Source: Gymnothorax reevesii
Lineage: Eukaryota; Chordata; Actinopteri; Anguilliformes; Muraenidae
Reading direction: 5' to 3'
Length of the DNA stretch: 64,000 bases
Assembly (NCBI GenBank): GCA_029721435.1
Contig: CM056577.1
Coordinates: 121,555,719-121,619,718, forward strand
Below, piece by piece: positions 45,701 through 57,700 of this stretch (position 1 is its first letter; each line of letters opens with the position of its first letter). A program made the translations under genes and the position numbers. The notes below the pieces were generated by a model. The model saw only the letters and a program-made list of their open reading frames with translations, did not search any database and was not told the DNA's origin.

Positions 45701-48700
45701 CGAGCTTGGAGAGCAGTGGGTTTGCAACAAATGCCAATAGGCCAGTAAGAACTTGTCAGTTAATGGGACAATAGTTGCAAAGCTCGCTCAAAAGGAATGT
45801 GACACATAATGTCATGCTCAGTAATTACGTATTTCATCACTGCCCCAAGTCAGCCACTCTGAAAGGTTCACTTTTTCAGCTGCTTTGCCTTCGCTGCAAA
45901 ACCAATCATAGCCAGCGATTTTATCACTCGTCACTCACTACTAGTTAACATCCCACCTCCACCTGTTCACTCTGAATATTAGGCCTTCCTTCTCCACTCA
46001 AGAGTTTGAAACACATGATTTGAAATCCCTGCCATTCCAAAGCAGCTCTGTCTGTGAGCCCTGCTACCACCCACAGTCTTCCTCGACCTTCCCACCACTC
46101 TCGTCCCGGTGGCACTAACAACACGTATTAGTGTGTTCGTGAACAACAATGCTCTGGCTGAACTCAATTTATGTCACAATTTACACCAAAATGCTTTTTG
46201 GTGTTTACTGGTTCGGCAAAAAAAAAAAACATACTAGTGAGGAGTGATGTAATTTCAGACGTCGATGAAGACACTGCAAACCTGCAGTCTGCAGCTAACT
46301 ATTTTTAATTTTGGTTCATGTTTAGCCCTGATTCCAAGTGCAGTTAAACTTTTATGGTGACTGTATGATGTGTTTGTTGGTTGTTTGTAGGTGCCATCCT
46401 CAAAGTTGCTTAGCCGGCACACATGCCATCTTGATTTTTTTTTCGAAGAGTAAACATCTAAAGTGTGAAATACTTGTTCACAACACTGGCTTGCAAGCAA
46501 TCGACTACAGAACACTAGATGGACATGAGTTCAAGCTAGACACCTCAATTAGAGTGTAGTACACAAATGGAAATTGAGTGGACGTTGCAGGAATTACGGC
46601 ATATTTTTAAGAGGCTCTCTTCCCCTTTAAAGGAACCAAACTTTTTGAAAAATTGGCTGCTCAGTGACTCCATGACCAGGAATGTTTTGTTCCCCTATGA
46701 TTTCATTTACGGGACCACAGAAAAGGTCTACACTCAATTTCAAGTGTTGCATTTGCATTTGGAATCTGTTACAGTTAACTGTCTATATAGAATCCTAAGA
46801 GCGGTCGCAGTCACTGAAACAAGCCATCATTTCATCAAAAGATCAAGAGGAACAAAGCAGAGAAAAAGCAAAACCATTTAGTGTGACCAACTGAACTGTT
46901 TGGCAAATTCTTAAAAATGAATGACAGCCCTAGTGAGCTCTATAATACAAAATGGCCATGTATTAAACAAGTCAAATGCCAATATTGGAAGGACGTGACC
47001 TCTGAACCTCCATACAGTACTGCATGAAGAATCAGCATGCTTCTGTAATGGACAGAAGCACAAGTGCTCATAAATGCATCAAAAGATGTGTCAGTTAACA
47101 CAGCTTGTTGTGGCATCGAAGGCAAGTTAAGACTGCTATGCAGAGAGGAAACCATAAACTGTATTAACACCATCCTGAAGCACTGACGACTTCACTGGGC
47201 TTAAGCTCATTTGAAATGGACTGACATAAAGCAGAAAAGAGCACAGTGGTCTGATCGGCTATTTTTCGAACAGTTTTGAAAATAACGTATGTCCTATTCC
47301 CATGGGCAGAGAGGAACCATCCCAACTGTCATCAGTCGAATGTTTAAAAGTGAGCACCTGCCATTGTCTTGGCCTGCATTAGTGTTATCGGCACGAGCAA
47401 CTTGCAAATACGCGAAGGCACAATTGAAGCAGAGAGGTTATATGCATTTTGGAACTGCAATTGCTGCTTTTCAGACAATATCTCAGTCCTGGACACCTCT
47501 GCTTGTTCCAGCAGGATAACGGCAGAATGGATGCATTACAACGCGTTTTTATTTTGGGTCCTATTCCAGCTCTGGGTTGAGGGATAAGGCTTTTTAGTCA
47601 AATTCTTACTCTTCATTCAAGGCTAAAATCTGAATGCTGCTCTCACAAAATGTTTTTTATTGATAATTTTAATCTGTTTTGGAAGCATGCAGCCTTCTTT
47701 AGAAAAGACGGAATTCACCCCACTTCGCTTGGGTCTTGGAAGTTAGCCAGAGCTCGTTTGAGCTGCATCCCCACGAGTCTGCCATTCCTATAGATGGTGA
47801 GAGTTTGTGTCTGTGTGTGTCTTTTTAAATGTGCATGTTGAGCTTTGCCAAGCATTTTTTTGAAACATTATCTATCCAGCTATGCTAGTGGTTCCATGAA
47901 CATCTAGTGGCACAGCTGTTGCTCACAGCAAAGTGAAGCAGTCCTTTCGTTCTCCTGTGGCAACCTCGCACACAGCCTCAAAATTCTTGTCTGTTTTTTT
48001 TTTTTTTAAATACTCATGTTAATATAGCGCACGTTACGGACAGCAACGAAATGTTTCGTTTATTTAATGATACATGCCTGTCTGCTCTAAATGCTGTCGC
48101 GCCTCTCAAGATTAGGTCAACACCCGCGCAACAGAATTCGCCTTGGATCAATGTTAGGATTCCCAGCCTTAAGAGGGAATGCAGAGAAGTGGAAGTGGAA
48201 GTGGAAGACCACTAAACAAAATCTTCTTTACATGCGCATGAAAAGCCTGCTAAACTCATATAATCAAGAAGTAAAAAATGCTTGAGATAAATTTTTTTCC
48301 GAATTAATAGCCGCTAATTAGCATAATGCAAGATTTTTATTCAAACCAACTGACCGTCTGGTGAACCCTCCAGTTACTGTTGCATCGGCTTCATCCCCCG
48401 CTGATTGTCAGAAGTTCTTGAAATTCTTTATTGACGAGATAGCAGTCATACGGTCTCGTATCAGTCATGTTCCATCTGTTACTGTTTCGTGCCCTCGCTT
48501 AAACTTGCTGAGTTGTTTCGCACCACTTTCTCTGTCGGATCTAACTGATACTGTGTCATGTATGAAACTCTCATCCAGTCCCTTGGATATTATACACACT
48601 TGGCTCCTGAAAGAAGTTCTGATGATTACTGGCCCTGACCTTCTTACCATGGTGAGCCATTCTCTCTCTAATGGCTGTGTACCAGACTATTTTAAGATTG

Positions 48701-51700
48701 CCTGCATTCAACCACTTCTAAAAAAAAAAAACAAATCTTGATCCAGCCATTCTTAGAAATTTTAGGCCAATATCAAAATTGGTCTAAAATAATTTTATTT
48801 CGGAAGTTTTGGAAAAAGTGGTCGCAAAACCACTTTTAGAATCGGTGAAAACCAACAATATTTTTGAGAAATTTTTATCAGGCTTTGGACGTCAACATAG
48901 TACAGAAACAGCTCTTCTCAGGGTCACTCATGATCTTTTGATGAATGCTGAATCTGCTGACAGCTCATTATTAGTGCTTTTGGATGTTGGCGCTACCTTT
49001 GATACAGTTGATCAAGTCATCATGATTGATAGGCTGAGAAATTGGGTCAGGCTCTCTGGGTCTGTTCTGAAATAGTTCTCTTCATATCTGTTGAACATAA
49101 AATTTTTGGTGTCCCTCTGTGAACATGTATCCTCGCCTGTGCTGCTTTCTTCAGGTTTACCTCAAGGCTCCATACTTGGGCCTATATTGTTTTGTATTGA
49201 TATGTTACCTGTGGGTTTTATCAGTCGACAGCATAAAATAGCTTTTCAATGGTGTGCTGATGATACGCAGTTGTATATTTCAGTAAAATCCACTGATTTC
49301 AGCAATGTGTTGGTGTTGCATGACTGTTAAGCTGATGTTCAAAATTGGTTGGCTAATAATTTTTTGCAGTTAAATTCAAAAGTGAAGTCATTATTCTTGG
49401 TCCCAAGTTGGTGTCTGATAAAATCCAATCATCTCTTGGACCTCTTACTTCCAATATTAGGACCTCTTCCTGAAATCTTGGTATGATATTTGATACCGAA
49501 AAAATTGTACATGATTTTATCTCGTCAAGATTATAATATTGCAACTCGTTATTTACTTGTCTGAATAAGAAATCTTTGAACAAACTGCAAATAGTTCAAA
49601 ATTCGGCCGCAAGATTTCTCACTTTAGAAATTTCTCACTTTAGAAAGAAAAAAGCCCACAATACCCAAATTTTTGCATCTTTGCATTGGCTGCCAGTTCA
49701 ATTCTGAATTGATTTTAGAATTTCATTAATTACCTTCAAAGCACTCTATGGCATGGGCATGGCACCAGAATAGACAAGTGAGCTTTAAAATCCTTACAGA
49801 CCTAAAAGACTGCTGAGATCTTCCAAGCAAGCATTTATGCCTGTTCCAGAGTCCAGAGTTGATCGAGCCTTTTTGGTTAAGGCTCCAAGACACTGGAACA
49901 GCCTCCGAAACAATATTAGAGATGCTGAGTCTTTATTGTCTTTTAAATCTCTTTTAAAAGGCTCATTTTTTTAGGCTTGCTTTTGCTGACTTTACAGTTT
50001 AAATTCTTTTATTGTATGGGTGTGTTTTCATGTATGTCTCGTTTTATGATCTTAAAGCAGCACTATGTAGTTTTTTTCCACTCTCAAATATATATTTCCA
50101 AGATCATTCTGGCAACACATCAACTCACAATAGGTTGAATGAGAATTTTGTCATGGCTGAATAGGGCCTGCATCGCCCTCATTGGCACTATGTAAGTTCG
50201 GGTTTCGGGTTGGAACCCAGGCCCACAAAAGAACTACAAACTACAAACTACTTTACGGCATACGTACCACAACCCCCCTCCCCCACGTCTCTCAAGACCA
50301 GCGAGTGAATGTAGAGTGAAGTACTGTCAGAAGTGGTTGTAATGGCTGTCTGAAACGGCGAGAAAACCGAAGTAGGCAAAGGTGTTGTCCCAGGAGACAT
50401 TTAAGAAAAAAAGAGAAAGCGATAAAATAAGATCCAGGACTAGGCTCAACATTGGACTGGCTTTCACTCACTGGCGAGAGCTGATAAACTAGAGGATGAG
50501 GTATGTCCAACCGATGGCAACCTGGTGTCGTTACTTTTGGACAAGTACGTAAAAATTGTTAGCTTAATCCTTCATTCTAGTTCTGGTTCTAGTGCTTTTG
50601 AACTTGCTTTGGGTCAGGTTGTGTCATTAAAATCATCTAGTACCTCGTTTTATGCTCAGTCAAATAATTGTCTCCAGCGATTTATCTAGCTAGCTGGTAT
50701 CTGACATGCTAGTTGTCATGCTGTTGTTAGCTGGCGAACATTTCTAAAATAGTCGTCAGTCGAAATGTGTGATCATAAACGTTGTAACGAGCATGATAAA
50801 CCGGTATGCGAGTGAGGCTAAATGATACAAGTTCCCTGGAATCAATCGATGACGTATATTTGCATGCAAAGTGATGATATATAAGGATCTGGTGTTCTGC
50901 AGATTGCCTGTGAGAGTGAGGCCCGTATTCAGAAACGACACTCACACTAATTAAGTACGAGTGAGTACTAAAACTTAGTTAGCATCAGGTTATACTAAAT
51001 GAGTCTGAGATTGCCTTAACACTCATTTGCTTTCAGAGACCTCACTCCCACTTAAAATAGCGTCTCTTTCTGAGTGAAGGTTGAGTGCAGGGAACACCTC
51101 CCTTGAGCCGCACTAACTTGCGCCAGTATTTCGTTATCATGGCTTTCAGGTGGTTACAAACACTAGTAACTCTGAATCATTTACAGCCACGGGCTCAACG
51201 CAATCGTAACTATGCAAATTTTAACTCTAATGATGATAACGATGCCGATAACTTACTAACTGACCACCTGGTTTCAGTCTCATTTGTGTACCCACCAGTA
51301 CCTACAAGTGAACTGGCAATAGGGGAAGCTCAAAACCATCCCTTAAAGATAATGATTGAAAAAAGGTCATATCCACTCATTTAATAAAATTTTATTTACT
51401 TGAACTACAAAAATCCAAAGGATTATCCTGTATTGCCAGTTCTACTTGTTAAGTTAGAATGAGTATTGATAATTAAGCTATTGCGCTGTTTTCAATTCAT
51501 TTAAATTACCATTGCAAAAACTCTGAAAACTCTCAACATTATCAGGTGTGGCCAGTTTTCACGAATGACGCATACCTGTCAACTCTCATGCATTCGGATT
51601 TCTCGCGCTTTTCTTTACTCATGGGTTGAATAATTCTGTGCGCAGCTGGCTCGTGGGGCGCGGTGTGGATTGGTCTGCGAGGCTCATGTAACTGTAAGTC

Positions 51701-54700
51701 ACGAGACTCCATTCTTTTCTACATTCTTAATTGCTGAATGTAGAAGGAAATGTCCGGCACGTTTCACAGCTTGTTGCTTAGTGAGCCTCGCGCGCTGTCC
51801 TGCGCCTTTCACGAGCCACTCGACCACAGAATTTACAAAGATATGCTGTTATTTACATCGTCATTTTAGCGCGAAAGAAACACCTCAATTTTGTGAGGCA
51901 ATGTACGACGACGCTATAAAAATAAATTTGATTGTCGTTTTACCAATTAGTCCGAGAAACTTTCTAATCAAGGAAAGTAAACTGCGTCAGGTTTAGGTTA
52001 TTCAGCACTGAAGGGTGAGGATTGAGCGTCCCTTTGCAGCAGCCGACGCACCGCCTGTGGTACCCAGTGCCCACTACTGTCAGTTATGCTCCAGTGGCGT
52101 TTGTGAATAGCAACTGGCGAGGAGTGGGACCGATCCCTCGGTTAGTGGTCGGTCGATCACTTTCTCACACTCCAGTTACATTTCAGTCGTACTCACTATA
52201 TGGTGAGTGGAGGGTGAGTGTGAGTGTCGTTTCTGAATACGGGCCGGAGAGTGAGAATGAGAGTAGGAAAATGGTGGACCACTCATTGGGCGTGACGCAT
52301 GGCTGAGCGCTTTAATAAAGTTCCTGTCTATCCGCCCCCAAGTTCGAGTCCGTCTCCTTTATGTATATGGATCGGGTTGCCACTCGGATGGTACCAGTTG
52401 CGACCTCAAAGCGTTCCAAGCGAATGTAAACTGCAATGGGCATCGCCCATTTTGTCAGGTGACGTCAGATTGAAGCAACTCGATGACGTCGGGGTAGATA
52501 TTTTTTCTCCGACTTCGCGACTAGGACCTCCCAGTTCGAGTGGCGTTCCAATGATATTTTGCTGGTCGGAGGCCGGAAAACTTCGACTTCCCACTTTTCT
52601 GGAATGCAGCATAGAGTCGCAGCAGTGCATGTAAGCGACACAACTTCCGTGTTAGCCTCCGTTCCTGACATTCAAAGTGCATACATAAAATGCTATAAAG
52701 AGCCGTCCACACTGAGAACTATAATGATTACCATAACCATAATGATTTGAGCATCGACAATGATGAACGATATCGTTGTGTAAACATTGATGTTGTCCGT
52801 TCCAGCTGTGTCAGAGCCCATTTTTCTCTGCAATGTCATCTGCCATGTTGAATGAATGCAAAGCCCTGTAAATTCTGACTGATTTCAATTGGTAGTCAGT
52901 TTTTCTAACGTGCATAAAATTGCTCTGAAAGTGACCGCAACAATGTTGTTTGCCAACATCATTGTCGTTATAGTTGTAGTGTGGACTTCTACGTGAGTTA
53001 GACCGATTTTTAAGTCTCCCATACTTGGTATGAAGACATGGTAGATCGGATCGCACATTACATGTCCTGCTTCAATTTTAGTTTTTTTTTTTCTTCCAGA
53101 AAGTTCGCTGGTGTAGTTGGGTTGTCAACAAATGCACTTTCAAACAGATTTTACGGCAGTTTATTACAGACAACGCCATTTATCAACTGCAGGGGGACAC
53201 CGTGAGCGAATCCGGCGAAAACTACACGGCTTTAAACTATGCGGCTGCAATTCTTCCTATTTTGATGTTTAATTCCCTACTTTCCCCATTTTGTTTTATT
53301 GCTTTTATGTTCATCTATTTTTACTTGCTTGTGAAGCACTTTGTGCTGTATTGCCTGAGAGGTGCTATATAAATTAATTGATTATTATTATTATTATTGT
53401 AATGTCAATATAGGCCACTGGATGGCAGTATTTACCTTTTTTTTGTTAAGCTCAGACTGGAGCTAGGTTTGGGCATGTTTCGGGCATGTCTGAAACAAGT
53501 CCCAGAGAAAAGAAAAAAAAGTCTAAAAGGTGGGAGGGGTCTGCAAAAGAGTATATAAAGGGGAGAATTGAGACAGTAAAGTAGTAGGAGAAATTGCAAG
53601 AAGAAGGATACATGTGACCAGACCTGTCATTCTGTTCAAGACCTGTGATGTTTCTTTTGTGGATTTTTGCCTGTGTTAGAGCATTTTCCTCACCCAGGAC
53701 ATCACCAAGCCAACCCACGAAAGGGACTGTAAATATTTCTGTTTTCTTGTACATATCTAACCTTGGTCAGAAAATTAGTTTAGTCGTTATTGTTAGTTGT
53801 TGTCTTTGATAATTAAATGTGTATAAGTTTTAAAAACTGTGTGTGTCATCCCTTTCTGTTGCTGTTGCTGTAGTGTTGTAAATGTAATAACAAATTGGGG
53901 CCATAACATTATTGATATTATTATTATTACTACTACAACAGTGTGGCTTTCCAGTCACTGAGTGCAGGTAATAGAATGGCCTGCCTGCAGCCCAAACCTG
54001 TCTCCCATTGAAAACATGCAGCTGAGAAGCGGCAAAGATGGCAAAGTACACTCAGGACTACTAGGCAAATGAAGTCTTTTATCAGGAAAGAATGGGAGCA
54101 ACTCTCCAAACTCCCAACAATTAGTGTTTTTAGTTCGAAAACTACTCCTGAGTACAAGCCAATTTCCAGAAAATTGGGACACTGTATAAAATGAGAATAA
54201 AAACAGAATGCAATGATTTGCGCACCACTTAAGGTGGTAACTACCCATCATTTTCATGAAGAAGTCAAAATTTAAGAATTTTTTTTTAATCCTCACAGGC
54301 TACCATACTGAATACACTTTCAAGTCAGCTAATTAGTATTTTTATTAATACGTCTAATTGTGCGGAAAAAAAGTGCTTTTAAAATTGTTTATTTTGTGCA
54401 AAAGGTTTGTTTACATCCTCATTATACATTCAAACAGTCATAAACTTCCCTCAGAAACAACAGAATTCTCACCAAAGATGAACAACTTCTGGAGTGTTTG
54501 CATGGTCGCACTCAGAATCAGAATGAGACGATAAATCAGCTGTACTGGATTCGATGTCCTAAAGGAGTTTACGTAGGTAAGGATGTGCTGGAGTTCGGGG
54601 TGTATGACTCTATAAACAACTATAGTAGTGGAATAAAAGCCTGCACTGATGTTCTAAAGCCAGAGATGTGATTTGGGTGAAGTGAAATTATCTGAAAATT

Positions 54701-57700
54701 TAGCGGGGTTCTTGGGACCACTGGCCCCCAGCTGCCTCCAGGGCAGCGCCCTGGTGGGGGGGATACAGGGGGGCAAACCCCTCCAAAGTTCCTAGGTTTT
54801 ACTGATTTTTAGTGCCCTAAGTGTACTAAGAATTCAATAAAATAATAAAAAATAAAAAAATAATAAAAAAAAGAATTGTTTTCCGATGTATATTCCAGCC
54901 AACAAACACATGCAATCTTTCATTTCTAAGTCAAGTGAAAATTAGTCACAAGCTCCAAGCTTGTAAAGAATTTAATCTGCCACTATTGCACTCAGATAAA
55001 AGTCAAATAACATTCATTGAATATAGCCAATATATCAATAAAATCATTGACTTCATAGACAACTCCAAAATCATATCACAAAGTCACAAGCTCATGGGCT
55101 TTTATGAATTTAGACTTCACTGAATGTACTGTGTAATAGCAAAAATGAAAAATAAGAACATAATCACTGTAGACACACACCACTAATAAATCTTTTTTCT
55201 TAATCCAATCATCTGTAGAAACCATCTATGAGTTCTGTGAGTATTTTCAGCTTCCAATTATTGACTAAAAACACAATCCTGATGGAACTCCTGGAAATAT
55301 GCATTACATATTATGCATTACAAATTAACCTAGTGTATAAGCCAAACGACAACAGAAAACAGTGTCACTAACTAGCCACATTCGGCTATATTCGGTGTCC
55401 GGTGACGCTCCATTTACATGAAAAAAATAAAGTGAAACTAGGATGAAGGGCTCCTCATCGAGGTCCTGAAGCACCTTTAATAATACGACGCGATAGAAAA
55501 GTTGCGTGTCGTAGTGGTATCGTTCGCTAATATTGCTAAAGGTCATGGATTAGCTGGGAAACTGATGAAATAACCATGATTTAGCTTTGGAGCGAGACGC
55601 CCAGCTGCGTTAGCACTGATAACCCGTGCATATGCTGGCCACAGTAACCAATTAATTCAGCATTCACCAAAAGTAGGGTGATAATGCTTCATATTAAAGT
55701 GTGCGAAAGTGAGGTAGGAAAAAAAAGGTCCATCAGGTTTGTTGATAGGTTTACGTAATGCAATGTGATGGTTTGACTGGCCATACTACCATTAATGGGA
55801 GCTGGCGAAGGTGTGTCAAAGAGCTAAGACGAGCACCCGCTCGCACTCCCGGGGGATACTGATACACTCTCTCGACGAGTTACATAAAGGGACGCAGCAG
55901 TGTTCAGCTGTCAACGCTTCACGCCGCTGAAACTTAGGCTACAAGACTGCGTCATCTTCGCTCCACTAGCCGAATGGGCTACACAAAATACAGGTATATG
56001 GACTATCCGCGATATCTAAGTCGTTTCTTTTCCGCAGTGCTGAAACTTGCCGCCGCAGCCCCTGCCCACACAGCATGACATTTGACCGGTGTGCCTTAGC
56101 TGGCTAATTTGAAAACGGAAGTTCTGCAGAATGCCTCATGCATAAGATCAATTCAGTTACGGAAATAATAAACGTTAGAATGCTGTAGATATGAAATCGG
56201 ATTTTCATGACTGAAAAATGAGAGCAAAATTCCGCGAATTAGTGGAAAAATCACATCCCTGTAAAGCACAAAGGACATGATTGGCTCATACTGTTTGGCA
56301 GGGTGTAATGAAATCGATGGCAATAGGCAATACCAGGCTGAGCGTAAAATCAGTGAAAAGGAATCCAGGAAATATCGCAGATAGAAGAAGAAGGGCAGAC
56401 AGGACTGGCTCTAAGAGAAGGAAGGAACACTGCGAGTCTGTCTGGGGCATTTTGAGGCCCAATTGTTGCATGTTGAAAGCTGTTTGTGAGTAAGAGAGTG
56501 ATGCACAAACTTCCAATGCCCTTTTCTCTAAAACTTGATTTTATGACTTCAAATAGTAATGTTGCCAAAAATTATTAGTCCCACTGACTTGAGCTTTGGA
56601 CAGGAGCTATAATTTATTCTTTTATGCAACCTACCAAACTAAACTCTCAACTATAAATACTGAGGTAGCTGTTGCCATGGATACCCCTCAAAACACTGAA
56701 TGTGAAGGTCTAAATCTAAAAATTTGTAAAAGTATTTCCAGTGGATTAAGATTCTAGATTTTGGTATAGGTTGATAAAGGAAATGGTCTAGTTTTATTGG
56801 TAAAAAAAATCCAAATCATTACGGACTTCTCAACATTCTGAGAGAGGCATCAGGTAAAGGATAGCAGCAACAAACTATTTGGTTTGCGCTTCAAGCAAGC
56901 CGTCAAAGAGTACAATTGCGCGCATGTCTAAGTATTACATTTAGGTAGATAGAACATTTTTGCCACGTGAGGGTTAAAGAAAGGAGATGGACTACTATCA
57001 TACTATTATACTATATTTTTTAACTCTTTAACATCAATTTGAAAATTTCAAGTTGGGTGCCGATGAAAAAGTGGATTTTCTCCTAAAATTCCCAACAGAT
57101 TTTTATTTTTATTTTTCTGTTTTCTTTATCTGCTCACTAAGACCTACAAAATGACACAGGTCTTGCTTCAGTATCTTTTTTTCAGACTTTCAAGCATTTT
57201 AAACCCAGTGTGGCAACAAAGCAGTATATAAAATTCTGGAGTCACCCACTGCCTCTACTGAATTCGGTGAAAGAACACAAAGAGGCGGTTTTTTCTGCTT
57301 GTGAATGCGCAAAGAGCTGAATCTGCCTTGAAAGTCCACAGCCGTGGAAAAGAACAAGAAGAAGAAGAGGAAGAGGAAGAAGAATCTGTGTCGTTCGCAA
57401 TGGCAGAACAGATGCAGCTTCCAATCCCAGCACTACAGCAGACAGCATACGCAATTAAACAGCCAAAGTGCCAAAGAACGGTAGAGGAACTAACAGAATT
57501 AAGGAGGAAAAACCTGAGATGGCCAAGATCCGTATTTGTATTGGTGCCGCTTTTGATAGGTGGCTGACTGAAGGGTCAAAACAGCCATGGGTCTAGGGTC
57601 TAAAAGGGTCTAAAAAGCAGTCATTGTTTGTGGCCGACTACAGCTTGATTAGCTGTGTCAGGATAGCATGTGTGGCTATAGAACACTAGCTAGCTTTAAC

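Larger units (their letters stand above)
50056..53231. mobile_element. TTAA-target DNA element, 3.2 kb with nested insertions
   Basis: TTAA at 50052-50055 and 53232-53235 flanks ends AGCAGCACTATGTAGTTTTT and, as complement of the right end, AGCCGTGTAGTTTTCGCC. The left end is a familiar fish repeat start. Removing it restores continuity of the L2 3' UTR. It contains the hAT element 50921-52246 and a MITE at about 52705-52986. No transposase recognised. Confidence 0.55.
47640..53397 (+). mobile_element. L2-like LINE, split by nested elements
   Basis: Endonuclease C-terminus ([18 protein letters not shown], about 47705), a linker ([19 protein letters not shown], about 48090), RT blocks ([65 protein letters not shown] at about 49256) and the C-terminus to about 49975. 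Frames are broken in several places and the YADD box reads CADD. The 3' UTR is interrupted at 50051 and resumes at 53232, ending in AGCACTTTGTGCTGTATTGC, GGTGCTATATAAATTA and an (ATT)n tail at 53381-53398. Confidence 0.75.
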
